A stretch of DNA of 64,000 nt from Cystobacter ferrugineus (GTDB taxonomy: Bacteria > Myxococcota > Myxococcia > Myxococcales > Myxococcaceae), in assembly GCF_001887355.1 (NCBI RefSeq), contig NZ_MPIN01000009.1, forward strand, positions 186,001-250,000, given 5' to 3'. The notes beneath the pieces are model-generated. The model did no database searches, had not been told where the DNA came from, and worked only from the letters and a program-made list of their open reading frames with translations. Position numbers and translations under genes: made by a program. Of the stretch, positions 56,083-64,000 are shown in pieces (the stretch's first letter is position 1; each line of letters opens with the position of its first letter).

Positions 56083-57456
56083 CTATAACGCAGAGCCCCC
56101 GGGCATGCCCGTGCCAGGAGGCAGCGCCCAGAGATACAGCCGTACAGCGCCCGCGTCCGGCGAATTCCACACCCCTGGCACCCAGAGCACCCCCCCCCCG
56201 GCGTCCGTGACGACCGGCACCCGGTCCCGGTGCTCACGGGGAACGCGGCCGTCCACCAGCACGTCCTGCAGCTTCCGGGAGCCGGCGGGACCGCGCACCC
56301 TGTCTCCGGCGCGGCGCGTCCTCACCGTGAGCGGCCACCGGGTTTCCTCCCGCAGCGGCAGGGCGAGCGCCCCCGGAGGCGGTGTCCCGGACCCCACCCC
56401 GAAGTGCCATTGCGTTCCGGGCTGGATGCCCTGGCTCCCCTCCCCTTCCAGGACCAGGCAGGCCACCGCCTCGCCTGCGGGCTCCTCCCGGCGCACGCAG
56501 CGCACCCGTCCCCCCATGGCCATGAGCCGCAGGCCCCCCGGCACATGCCCCCCGCGCAGCGTCACCGTCCCCCCCTCCGCCACCGCGTCCAGCACCCGGT
56601 CGAGCGAGGGCCCATCCACTTCCGCTCCCACTCCGGTCATCAGGCGGACGAGCACCCGGCGGCGCAGGGCCGGCTCCAGGGCGCGCACGCCCACCGCGTC
56701 CAGACTCCCATCCGGCAGCACGAGCCGGCCCCAGGCCTCGTCGGCCAGGCGGGCGAGCAGCGCCTCATCCTCGGCCGCCACGCGGGTGAAGGCCGCCAGG
56801 TGCGGCACCACGGAGAAGCCCACCGCCGCGGAGAGCGCGGGCAGCAGATCGTGCCTCAGCCGCGCCCGGAGGAAGGTCCGATCCTCGTTCATGCCGTCAT
56901 GCACGAAGCCCGTGCCCTGCTCGGCGAGAAAGGCCTCCACCTCCTCGCGCGTATACCCGAGGAGCGGGCGAACGAGCGCGGGACCCGCCCGGTGGATGCC
57001 GATGGCGCCGCGCAGGGCGGTGCCTCGCAGCAGCCGCATGAGGAGCGTCTCGGCCTGGTCCGTCGCCGTGTGCGCCGTGGCCACCACTCCCAACCCACGC
57101 TCGCGCCGCAACGCCTCCAGCGCCGCGTAGCGGGCGTGCCGGGCCCGCTCCTCCACCCCCGGGCCCCGCCGCAGGCCCAGCTCACGGACATGACACGGCA
57201 GTTCCCACCGAGCCGCCAGCCGGACGACCGCCTCGGTGTCCCGCCGGGCCTCGGGCCGCAGACCATGATCGAGCGTGGCCACCTCCACCCGCAGCGACAG
57301 CGCCTCGCGCACGAGCGCCGTTCCCACCAGCAGGGCGCACGAGTCCGCGCCCCCCGAGACGGCCAACAGCACCGAGCCTCCCTCCAGGCCGAGCTGGCGG
57401 TAGCACCCCGAGAGGTTTCGCGAAAACAAGAGGCTCTTCTCACCCATGACCGGCAT
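56083..57456 (-). CDS. tilS: tRNA(Ile)-lysidine synthase
   Basis: A 457-residue N-type ATP pyrophosphatase that modifies C34 of tRNA-Ile(CAU). The PP-loop is AVSGGADSCALL, followed by ATLDHGLRPEARRD, ERARHARYAAL and ATAHTATDQAETLLMRLLRGT. The C-terminal substrate-binding region is present, with LPLREETRWPLTVRTRRAGDR. It lies upstream of ftsH, as in many delta-proteobacteria. The exact start (57456 or 57447) is uncertain since no clear Shine-Dalgarno is visible. Confidence 0.93.
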   Translation of the reverse strand: MPVMGEKSLLFSRNLSGCYRQLGLEGGSVLLAVSGGADSCALLVGTALVREALSLRVEVATLDHGLRPEARRDTEAVVRLAARWELPCHVRELGLRRGPGVEERARHARYAALEALRRERGLGVVATAHTATDQAETLLMRLLRGTALRGAIGIHRAGPALVRPLLGYTREEVEAFLAEQGTGFVHDGMNEDRTFLRARLRHDLLPALSAAVGFSVVPHLAAFTRVAAEDEALLARLADEAWGRLVLPDGSLDAVGVRALEPALRRRVLVRLMTGVGAEVDGPSLDRVLDAVAEGGTVTLRGGHVPGGLRLMAMGGRVRCVRREEPAGEAVACLVLEGEGSQGIQPGTQWHFGVGSGTPPPGALALPLREETRWPLTVRTRRAGDRVRGPAGSRKLQDVLVDGRVPREHRDRVPVVTDAGGGVLWVPGVWNSPDAGAVRLYLWALPPGTGMPGGSAL

Positions 57457-57529
57457 CGAACACGCGGGGGAATCAGAATCGCGCGGGCCGGGTTACACCA
57501 GATGCGGCTGGTTGAAGCAGCCGAAGACG

Positions 57530-57757
57530 ATTCCTATGCTCTTCACTGGGGGTCGCGACGGTCGGGGAAAAGAGGACGGGGGTGGGAATGGCCGAGCGGC
57601 TCGAAGGGTTACAATGATGGATTTTCAACGGAGTTGGGCCTAGGGGTCCCCCCCCTCCCCCTCTGGGCCCACGGGGCCGCTGGGACACGTCCTGGCGGTC
57701 CTTCTTTCCGGAACGCCCCGGATCCTGCCTGCCAGGATCCGGGGCGTTCTCTTTTCG
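57530..57757 (+). ncRNA. candidate small RNA ending at a strong terminator
   Basis: The only plus-strand transcript that the terminator at 57711-57753 could end is non-coding and must begin after the tilS start. The 5' end given is a guess. A short hairpin is visible just upstream (GGCTG with CAGCC, 57509-57525). The alternative is an attenuator in the leader of the RHH genes. Expression data would decide. Confidence 0.3.
57711..57757 (+). terminator. strong intrinsic terminator with no upstream gene
   Basis: A perfect 17-bp stem: GAACGCCCCGGATCCTG at 57711-57727 with 57733-57749, a 5-base loop, then TCTTTT and a further T7 at 57762-57768. It points along the plus strand. Confidence 0.85.
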
Positions 57758-57898
57758 CGGGTTTTTTTCGCACACGCGGAATACCCGGCGGCATACGGTG
57801 GGGACACACTCCTAAACCGTTGACCCGTCAGGAGGTCTGTCGGATAACGGCTCCAGTGTGTTCAGGTCGTCACCTCGTATCCGTTCCGGAGACCCAGG

Positions 57899-58111
57899 AT
57901 GGCAGGCACCGACAAGCGCAAGCAGTCCCTCTACTTCCCCGAGGAGATGCTCAAGGAGATCCAGGAGGAAGCCAACCGCCAGGACCGTTCGCTCTCGTGG
58001 GTCGTCCAGCAGGCCTGGAAGATCGCTCGTGACCGCATCAAGTCGTTCCCCGCCGTCAACGACGTGACGGGTGACGAGCGACAGGACCCACGTGAGGAAG
58101 GAAGGTCCTAA
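57899..58111 (+). CDS. small ribbon-helix-helix protein, myxobacterial family (copy 1)
   Basis: A 70-residue protein. RKQSLYFPEEMLKEIQEEA forms the strand and first helix, and RSLSWVVQQAWKIARD the second helix of a ribbon-helix-helix fold (MetJ/Arc type). Very similar small proteins are widespread in myxobacteria (a TIGR04563-like family, from memory). It would bind DNA as a dimer. The acidic tail differs from the copy that follows 5 bases later. Targets unknown. Confidence 0.85.
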   Translation: MAGTDKRKQSLYFPEEMLKEIQEEANRQDRSLSWVVQQAWKIARDRIKSFPAVNDVTGDERQDPREEGRS

Positions 58112-58116
58112 AACCC

Positions 58117-58332
58117 ATGGCCGCCACTGATCATCGAAAACAAAGCCTCTACTTCCCCGAAGACATGCTGGATGAAATCCAGCGCGAGGCGACGCGGCAG
58201 GATCGCTCGCTGTCGTGGATCGTCCAACAGGCCTGGAAGGTGGCCCGAGGCGATCTGCGCAAGATGCCCTCGCCCAACGATGTCTTCGGCGCCCCGCCGC
58301 CCCGCGCCGACGGCTCGTCGGACGGGACGTAG
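58117..58332 (+). CDS. small ribbon-helix-helix protein, myxobacterial family (copy 2)
   Basis: A 71-residue paralogue of the preceding gene: RKQSLYFPEDMLDEIQREA and RSLSWIVQQAWKVAR are conserved, while the start (MAATDH) and the Pro-rich tail differ. It is clearly a tandem duplicate in the same transcript, ended by the hairpin at 58344-58378. Confidence 0.85.
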   Translation: MAATDHRKQSLYFPEDMLDEIQREATRQDRSLSWIVQQAWKVARGDLRKMPSPNDVFGAPPPRADGSSDGT

Positions 58333-58343
58333 TCCCCAAGCAC

Positions 58344-58378
58344 CCTTCCCGGCCCTAGCGAACCACGGGCCGGGAAGG
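58344..58378 (+). terminator. terminator of the RHH pair
   Basis: A perfect 12-bp stem: CCTTCCCGGCCC at 58344-58355 with 58367-58378, an 11-base loop, then TTTC. Its right arm lies in the end of the convergent 5'-nucleotidase-like gene. Confidence 0.75.
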
Positions 58379-59194
58379 TTTCGCGCAGTGCTCCAGGATG
58401 ATGCGCTCCTCCTCGTACAAGGGGGGCTTCGGGTCGGCATGCTGGTCACGCATCCTCGCCACGGTGAGGGTCACGTCCGTGGTCCGGCCTTTGGAAGGCG
58501 TGCTCGCCGTGGCGGGGTTGCGCGCCACGTCGGAAGCCGCGTCCTTGAAGATGGCGCCGTAGCCGTCTCCGCCCAGTGCCAGGAACGACGACATGGCCAC
58601 CCGGTAGTACGGGACGTTGTCGCGCGGGGGCAAGGACACCACGCGGTCATTCACCTTCAGCTCCAGCACGCGCTGTCCCACCGGACGCGAGCAGTCCACG
58701 CGCAGCGAGGTGCCCTCGGACACCTGCAGGAAGGCACCCGAGGGCGCGAGGATGGGCTGACCCTCCGGTGACAGTCCCTCCACCGAGTGCTCGAACATGG
58801 CCACGAGCTGCTTCTCGGTGAGGTCCACCGTCACCACGGAGTTCTCGAAGAGCATCACCTCGTGCATGAGGCCATTCTTCAGCGGCCCCGGGGGGATGGA
58901 CGTGCGGGTGACGCACAGGCCCTCGGCACGCAGGGCGCCTCCGTTGAGGATGCCCAGGTCCGCGGGGGCCCGGGAGCCGTCCTCGGCGTGGCGCAGCGCA
59001 TCCGCGGCGAGCTGCCCGAGCGCATGGTTGTCATGCCGCGTGTAGATGCGGTCGAGGTAGACAGCCTCGCCCAGGTTGCCGAGGACCGTCTCGGGATCCT
59101 CCACCAGGGGCTGACACTGGTCGTTGTAGCGCAGGCAGCTCAGGCCCGGAGCCAGGGCCAGCGCCAGCAGCGTGACGGTGAGCGGTCGAGACAT
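58355..59194 (-). CDS. lipoprotein consisting of a 5'-nucleotidase C-terminal domain
   Basis: A 279-residue protein whose leader ends in LSC, suggesting a lipoprotein. The whole mature part matches the C-terminal substrate-binding domain of 5'-nucleotidases: ILNGGALRAEG, LFENSVVTVDLTEKQLV, SGAFLQVSEGTSLRVDCS and YRVAMSSFLALGGDGY. The N-terminal metallophosphatase domain that does the chemistry is missing, so it may bind nucleotides rather than cleave them. The start ATG overlaps the stop of the TonB receptor gene by one base (TGATG), so the two are co-expressed; uptake of nucleotide-like ligands is a possibility. Confidence 0.85.
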   Translation of the reverse strand: MSRPLTVTLLALALAPGLSCLRYNDQCQPLVEDPETVLGNLGEAVYLDRIYTRHDNHALGQLAADALRHAEDGSRAPADLGILNGGALRAEGLCVTRTSIPPGPLKNGLMHEVMLFENSVVTVDLTEKQLVAMFEHSVEGLSPEGQPILAPSGAFLQVSEGTSLRVDCSRPVGQRVLELKVNDRVVSLPPRDNVPYYRVAMSSFLALGGDGYGAIFKDAASDVARNPATASTPSKGRTTDVTLTVARMRDQHADPKPPLYEEERIILEHCAKPSRPVVR

Positions 59195-62025
59195 CACAGG
59201 TGGGCCCTCAAGGTCAGGAAGGCGGACAAGCCCTCGCGGGGAAGCAGGTTGGGGATGCGGTCCGGACGGGGCACATCGTCGCGCAGGTCGAAGTCGAAGA
59301 CGTTCTGCACCAGCAGCGCCAGCTCGAAGTGATCGGCGATGGGCTCGGTGCGCACCTGCGCGGTGATGAGGTTGTAGGCGGGGATCCGGTAGCGGCGCAC
59401 CAGCTCCAGCACCGAGCGCGTGTTGTTGCGCCGCTCGGCGCCCGCGCGCACCACGAGATCGAAGTTGACGAGATCTCCAATGGGCATGGAGATGCCGGCG
59501 TTGAAGCGCGCCTGGGGCGTGTCGGTGAGGTAGAGGTGGTTGGCGGGCAGCTCCAGATCCTCGGCGCGGAAGAGGCTCGCGTTGACCCAGGCGGTGGCGC
59601 GCTTGCTGGCCTCCAGCCGGGCCTCGCCCTCCACGCCGTACACGCGCACCCCCAGCTCGCGGTTGCGCACCGGGACGATGTTGCCCGAGGTGTCCACGGC
59701 GGCGATGGGATCGGAGAAGCTCTCGTAGAAGGCATTGCCGCGCAGGCGCACGCGCGCCTCGCCCGCCGTCTGGATGAGGTCCGCGCCCAGCTCGATCGTG
59801 TCCACCACGGCGGGCTGCAGGGCCGGGTTCCCCTCGAAGCGGCCCTGGTTGTAGTAGGTGTTGGGGATCTGCTCGAGCAGCTCCTGGAGCGTGGGCGGAC
59901 GGAAGGCCCGGCCGTAGAGCAGCTTGAGCACGAGCGAGTCGGTGGCCGAGAAGACGAGCCCCGCCCGGGGATTGAGGCTCGTCACCAGGTGCGTGCCGGT
60001 GATGGTGTTGGTGCTGGTGTCCACGGACGGCAGCTGCGTCACGTCCGCGCGCAATCCGAGGGTGAGCGTGAGCGGCTCCACCACCGTCCATTGATCCTGC
60101 ACGAAGGCGCCGAACGTCATCCGCCGCGAGGCCGCGCCCTGCGCGATGTCCTGGATGTCCACGAGCCCCGTCGGCGGCGCCAGCTCGTCACGGCGGCGGC
60201 TGTCGGAGGTGTAGTTGGTGAGGTAGGCGTAGTCGTCCAGCGCCTGCAGCTCCCCCACCGCGCCGAAGGACAGGCGGTTGCCCTCGAAGAGCGACATGTC
60301 CGCGTCCACGGTGGCGCCCAGGGTGCTCACCGTGACGAGCGTCTGCTCGAGCATGCCCTCGGGGAAGAGCTGGGTGATGTCATCCGGCCCGGTGCGGAAG
60401 TTGTCCGGGCCGATCTGGAAGAGCCGGTCCGTGTACTGCCGATCCGCGGACAGGCGCGCGCGCACCCTCACCCGCTCGTTCACCTGGTGCTCGTAGGTGA
60501 TGTCGCCCAGCAGCACCATCCACTTGAGGCGCGAGTCCGGCCCCATGGTGTCGAACAAGCCCAGGAGCGCGGCGCGGTTCTCGGACATGAACCGCACGGA
60601 CGCGGAGAGGCGGTTGCGCGAGGAGAGCGCGTACTCGGCGCCCAGGCCGAGGTTGAGCAGGAAGCGGTCGTCATGGGTGTAGCCCGCGGGATCCAACGGC
60701 TCGCGCAGCCGCTGCGCGAGCGTGTCCGCGTCGAGCGCGTCCTTCTCGACGGCCGTGGAGCCGCCTTCCTGGTACCAGACGTCCCCGTCCCCGAAGAGCT
60801 TGAGGCGATCGAGGCCGAGGGCACCCGACAGGTGCAGATCCGCGGCGGGCGCGAGCCCCTGCTCCACCTTCTTGGGCACACCGCCCACGGAGGCGGAGGA
60901 GAACAGGCCCTCCTCGCGCTGCGTGACGAGGTTCACCACGCCCAGGAAGGCCCCCGCGCCATACAGCGACGAGCCCGGACCCCGGATGACCTCGATGCGC
61001 TCGAGGTTCTCCACCGGCAGGTTCATCAGCGCCTTGCCGTCGAAGAAGTTGTTGAGCCGGTGGCCATTGAGCAGGAAGAGCACCTCGGCGTCGTTGCGCA
61101 GGCCGCGCACGGCCGTGCGGTGGAAGCCCTGCACGTCGCGGCTGATGGAGAGCCCGGGCACCACGTCCAGCACGTCCGCCACCGTGCGCGCCCCGAGTGA
61201 CCGGATCTGCTCGCGCCCGAACGAGGCGGCGATGGCGGGCACCTTCTTCACCGACTCCTCGTGCCGCGTGGCCAGCGCCAGCGTGTCCTCGGCGGTGTAG
61301 AGCGCCAACTCCTCCTCCATCTGCGAGCGCGTCGACTCGACGGGAGCGGGCTCGGCGGGACTCGGACGGGAGGGCCGCTCCGGAGCCGCCTGGGGAGCGG
61401 CGACCGGCTCCGAGTCCGCGGGCAGCTCGGCGTTGAGCGCCGCCATGGCGTCATCGGAGTCGGACTTCCGGGCCGGCTCGGCCTTGCGCGCGGGCTCGGG
61501 GCGGGCGGGCTCGGACCTGGAGGGCTCGGGCTTGCGCGCGGACTTCGCGGGCTCGGAGGCTCGGGAGGACGGGGGCGGACGCGGGGAGGCCGCCGGCTCC
61601 GGGGGCGTCCGGGACGACAGGGGCGGCGCCCGGGCCGGAGGCTCCGCGCCCGCGACGAGGACCCGGGCCGGACGCGTGGCGCTCTTGAAGAGCGGCACCC
61701 GCTCTCCACCGGGCGTGAAACCCTCCACGTAGTACTCGACGCCGGGCGCGGCCAGGTGCGAGCCCGGAATGACGCCCCGGTAGAGGTCTCCGTACTGCAA
61801 CTCCATGGGCGTCTCGGTGTAGGGCTCACCGGAGCCGCGGTAGCGCAGCACCATGCGGAGGATGCGCTGCGTGCCGGTGAGCACGCCATCCACCACCAGG
61901 GCCTGGCCGGCTTCCGCCTGGTCCGGGGGGTTGTGAAGCAGGGACGACTGCTCCTGCGAGTGGACGGGCAGCGCCACGAGCAGCACGAGCGCGAGGACGA
62001 TGGAGCGGGGGCGTGAGCGGACCAC
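59194..62025 (-). CDS. TonB-dependent outer-membrane receptor with N-terminal extension
   Basis: About 943 residues. After a signal peptide (SIVLALVLLVALPVHSQ) come an extra Ig-like domain (about 30-120) and a long Pro/Ser/Glu/Arg/Lys-rich linker with repeated EPAR/EPAK units (about 120-210). A plug (AASFGREQIRSLGARTVADVL, VPGLSISRDVQ, GAGAFLGVVNLVT) and a beta-barrel ending in LSAFLTLRAHL follow. The start is uncertain: GTG 62025 gives the signal peptide at once, while the first ATG (62130) adds 35 Pro-rich residues. It is coupled to the 5'-nucleotidase-C lipoprotein. The substrate is not known. Confidence 0.88.
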   Translation of the reverse strand: MVRSRPRSIVLALVLLVALPVHSQEQSSLLHNPPDQAEAGQALVVDGVLTGTQRILRMVLRYRGSGEPYTETPMELQYGDLYRGVIPGSHLAAPGVEYYVEGFTPGGERVPLFKSATRPARVLVAGAEPPARAPPLSSRTPPEPAASPRPPPSSRASEPAKSARKPEPSRSEPARPEPARKAEPARKSDSDDAMAALNAELPADSEPVAAPQAAPERPSRPSPAEPAPVESTRSQMEEELALYTAEDTLALATRHEESVKKVPAIAASFGREQIRSLGARTVADVLDVVPGLSISRDVQGFHRTAVRGLRNDAEVLFLLNGHRLNNFFDGKALMNLPVENLERIEVIRGPGSSLYGAGAFLGVVNLVTQREEGLFSSASVGGVPKKVEQGLAPAADLHLSGALGLDRLKLFGDGDVWYQEGGSTAVEKDALDADTLAQRLREPLDPAGYTHDDRFLLNLGLGAEYALSSRNRLSASVRFMSENRAALLGLFDTMGPDSRLKWMVLLGDITYEHQVNERVRVRARLSADRQYTDRLFQIGPDNFRTGPDDITQLFPEGMLEQTLVTVSTLGATVDADMSLFEGNRLSFGAVGELQALDDYAYLTNYTSDSRRRDELAPPTGLVDIQDIAQGAASRRMTFGAFVQDQWTVVEPLTLTLGLRADVTQLPSVDTSTNTITGTHLVTSLNPRAGLVFSATDSLVLKLLYGRAFRPPTLQELLEQIPNTYYNQGRFEGNPALQPAVVDTIELGADLIQTAGEARVRLRGNAFYESFSDPIAAVDTSGNIVPVRNRELGVRVYGVEGEARLEASKRATAWVNASLFRAEDLELPANHLYLTDTPQARFNAGISMPIGDLVNFDLVVRAGAERRNNTRSVLELVRRYRIPAYNLITAQVRTEPIADHFELALLVQNVFDFDLRDDVPRPDRIPNLLPREGLSAFLTLRAHL

Positions 62026-62128
62026 GGGGAATCGGATCGTCCACCGTGGGCCCGGACGCGTCAAGGAAGGGGGACGGGGTCGCTGAATTTTTGCCGGTCC
62101 GTCGGGTGCGTGCGAGTGGTGACCGCCC

Positions 62129-63679
62129 ATGCGCGCGTCGCTCGCCCTCCACCTCGCCCTGTTCCGCCGCCAGAAGGCCCAGATTGCCCGGGTCGTCGAA
62201 GGACAGTCGGCGGCCTTTCGCGCCTACGAGGCCCGCTACCGCCGGCGGACCTCCGACTACCGCCAGATCCTCTCCGCCCACGCCGTCTCCCAGCAGGTGC
62301 GCGCCGCGGACGTCGTCTACGTGGGCGACTACCACACGCTGCCGCTCGCGCAGGAGACCTACCTGAACCTCGTGGAGGGCGTCCGGGAGGCGGGCCGCCG
62401 GGTGGCGCTCGCGCTCGAGTGCGTGGAGGGCCGGCACCAGGCGTCCGTCGACGCGTACCTGGCTGGACGGCTCACCGAACGCGCCCTGCTCTCCCGCCTG
62501 GGACTCGGCGCGGGACAAGGTGCCTGGTCCGGGGCGCGCTCGCTGCTCGCCTACGCCCGGCGCCACCGCCTGCGCGTGGTGGGCATCGATCGCCGCGCCC
62601 AGGGCGAGCGCTCCCTGGAACTCCGGGACGCCTACGCGGCGGAGCGCATCGCCCGGGCACTTCGGGCCGAGGACTCCCCCCGGGTGGTGGTGCTCGTGGG
62701 CCAGTACCACGTGGCGCCCTGCCACCTCCCCGCCCAGGTGGAGCGGGCACTCGGCGAGGCACACGGCCTCAAGGGGCTCGTGGTGTACCAGAACGCCGAG
62801 GGCGTCTACTGGCGGCTCGCCCGCGAGGGCAAGGTGGGCGCGGCCCAGGCGGTGGAGCTGGCGGACGGAGCGCTGTGTCTGCTCAACGCCTCACCGGTGG
62901 TGTGCCAGCAGAGCTTCCTGGACTACCTCGAGGCCGAGTCCGGGGATGCTCCGCTGCGGGAGCGCGGCGCCGCCGAGCGCTTCCGGGAGATGGCGGGCCT
63001 CATCGGACGGCTCGCGGGCGTGCCGGTGGGCCGCTGGCTGGACGAGGCCGAGGTGGTGACGGCGGCGGACGGTGACGCGCTCGAGCGCATCCAGCAGCGG
63101 GGGCGCTTCACGCAGGGTGAACTCGTACAACTGCGCCGGTACATCCTCTCGCGCGAGAGCTACTACATCCCCCGGGCGCGCACGGCCTACCTGGCGTCAC
63201 TCTCCCTCAACCACGCGGCCGAGGAGGCGGCGCACTTCGTGCGGCACTGCGCCGTGGGCGACGCCATGGAGGCGCCGCGCCGGGCCTCGGATGCCTTCTA
63301 CGCGCGCTGCCTGGAAGAGGCGCTGGGCTTCTTCGGCTCGAAGCTGGTGAACCCGCGGCGTGTCTGTGTGGGGGCCGGCGAGTGGGCCTTGCGCTTTGGC
63401 CAGGCCCGGGGCGTGGAGCGGCAGATCGCCGCGTTCGTGCTCGCGCACAAGGCGGCCGAGGTGGAGGTGCCGGACGAGGCGGTGAAGCTCTTGCCCCTGC
63501 GCAAGGACCGGCTCTTCCATGGCGTCAGCCACGCGCTGGGCTACCTGCTGGGCGATGCGCTCTACCAGGGCTTCGACGCGGGCCGGGTCGAGCGCGCCGA
63601 GGTGCGTGCCCTGTTCCGGGATCCCCTCGAGGACCCGCGCGCCACCTACTTCCAGTGGGTGCGCCGCCTCTCCGCCTGA
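62129..63679 (+). CDS. ChaN-like (DUF399/Tiki-type) protein with long C-terminal domain
   Basis: A 516-residue protein. The region about 60-260 matches the ChaN-like/Tiki fold: DVVYVGDYHTLPLAQETY (family motif usually GExH, here GDYH), ALALECVEGRH, VVGIDRRAQG and VVLVGQYHVAP. Known members bind haem or cleave peptides, but the residues here do not settle which. The last 250 residues are helical and unrecognised. No signal peptide is visible. It is divergent from the TonB receptor, and depending on the receptor start the two genes overlap or are 100 bases apart. Confidence 0.75.
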   Translation: MRASLALHLALFRRQKAQIARVVEGQSAAFRAYEARYRRRTSDYRQILSAHAVSQQVRAADVVYVGDYHTLPLAQETYLNLVEGVREAGRRVALALECVEGRHQASVDAYLAGRLTERALLSRLGLGAGQGAWSGARSLLAYARRHRLRVVGIDRRAQGERSLELRDAYAAERIARALRAEDSPRVVVLVGQYHVAPCHLPAQVERALGEAHGLKGLVVYQNAEGVYWRLAREGKVGAAQAVELADGALCLLNASPVVCQQSFLDYLEAESGDAPLRERGAAERFREMAGLIGRLAGVPVGRWLDEAEVVTAADGDALERIQQRGRFTQGELVQLRRYILSRESYYIPRARTAYLASLSLNHAAEEAAHFVRHCAVGDAMEAPRRASDAFYARCLEEALGFFGSKLVNPRRVCVGAGEWALRFGQARGVERQIAAFVLAHKAAEVEVPDEAVKLLPLRKDRLFHGVSHALGYLLGDALYQGFDAGRVERAEVRALFRDPLEDPRATYFQWVRRLSA

Positions 63680-63703
63680 AGACGTGAGAGGATGGGCGGC
63701 GAC

Positions 63704-64000
63704 ATGAAACTCTGGGTGGATGCCGATGCCTGTCCCGGTCCCGTGCGGGACATCCTCCTGCGCGCCTCGCAGCGCTTGCGGATACCCATCGTCTTCGTGG
63801 CCAACAAGTCGCTCTCCCTGCCCCGCTCGGAGCTCGTCTCCTCGGTGCGCGTGGGCGCCGGGCTCGACGCCGCGGACAACTACATCGCGCAGCAGGCCCG
63901 GTCCGGAGATCTCGCCGTCACCCAGGACATCCCGCTCGCGGCCCTGCTCGTGCCCAAGGGCGTCGTCGTGCTCGATCCCCGTGGCGAGCTGTTCACCGAG
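63704..64000 (+). CDS. YaiI/YqxD family protein (UPF0178), partial at window end
   Basis: The first 99 codons are visible and run off the window. KLWVDADACPGPVRDILLRAS, IVFVANKSLSLP, VGAGLDAADNYI and LAVTQDIPLAALLVPKG are characteristic of the UPF0178 (DUF188) family, a PIN-like fold of unknown function of about 150 residues. ATG 63704 fits the family start (MKLWVDADAC); ATG 63692 is the alternative. Confidence 0.9.
   Translation, partial: MKLWVDADACPGPVRDILLRASQRLRIPIVFVANKSLSLPRSELVSSVRVGAGLDAADNYIAQQARSGDLAVTQDIPLAALLVPKGVVVLDPRGELFTE

Larger units (their letters stand above)
57457..57898. other. 442-bp intergenic region between divergent tilS and RHH genes
   Basis: No protein gene is supported. 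It holds the tilS promoter region, a strong plus-strand terminator (57711-57753) with no coding sequence in front of it, and about 140 bases of probable promoter for the RHH pair. A class II tRNA D-arm look-alike at about 57588-57608 does not extend into a cloverleaf. Confidence 0.6.

Noticed and set aside
57586-57640. Sequence like a class II tRNA (Ser/Leu) D-arm: AATGGCCGAGCGGCTCGAAGG
   Set aside because: The following bases do not form a 5-bp anticodon stem or a T-arm with GTTCGA, and there is no acceptor stem partner.

Overview
The window is high-GC, gene-dense DNA from a delta-proteobacterial predator of the myxobacterial type (Myxococcota, most likely the Cystobacter/Archangium/Myxococcus side; this placement is inference). 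Support comes from codon bias, the many lipoproteins, the tilS-ftsH-folP-glmM-pdxJ-acpS-nnr-tsaE order, the twin small 'RKQSLYFP' ribbon-helix-helix proteins and the DUF4129/DUF4350 operon. No rRNA, tRNA, CRISPR array, transposase or integrase was found.

Layout. 1-9.3 kb: a lipoprotein fragment, an M19 dipeptidase, two paralogous envelope proteins, a three-gene operon with two CxxCH lipoproteins, a frameshifted DUF3396 gene, a YebC regulator, then a translationally coupled membrane/DUF4129/DUF4350 operon. 9.3-18.2 kb: an apparent inserted island bounded by a 72-bp perfect direct repeat that duplicates the 3' end of the DUF4350 gene. It carries one minus-strand operon: two exported proteins, an M15 peptidase giant and a T4-lysozyme-type giant. 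18.2-23.9 kb: a complete tripartite RND efflux operon with a palindromic operator. 24-32 kb: an ATP-grasp enzyme, an esterase and a polysaccharide operon (deacetylase, flippase, acyltransferase, two glycosyltransferases). 32.3-37.7 kb: cytochrome c maturation operon ccmABCDEFG, without ccmH. 37.7-40.3 kb: a zinc-ribbon membrane protein and argG. 40.3-43.3 kb: three tandem copies of a two-gene unit (exported papain-fold-like protein plus a small cytosolic partner). 43.4-46.4 kb: hutU-hutI. 46.4-57.5 kb: a class II amidotransferase, a lipoprotein and the housekeeping block tsaE to tilS. 57.5-64 kb: a possible small RNA, twin RHH proteins, a 5'-nucleotidase-C lipoprotein with a TonB-dependent receptor, a ChaN-like protein and the start of a YaiI/YqxD-family gene.

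How parts may work together. The ccm genes could mature the CxxCH lipoproteins. The RND genes form one pump. The two most interesting loci are both candidate antagonism systems: the repeat-bounded island pairs peptidoglycan hydrolases that lack signal peptides with exported partners, and the tandem papain-fold units resemble toxin/immunity pairs amplified by duplication, with one copy frameshifted. Both readings are inference from motifs, gene order and localisation signals.
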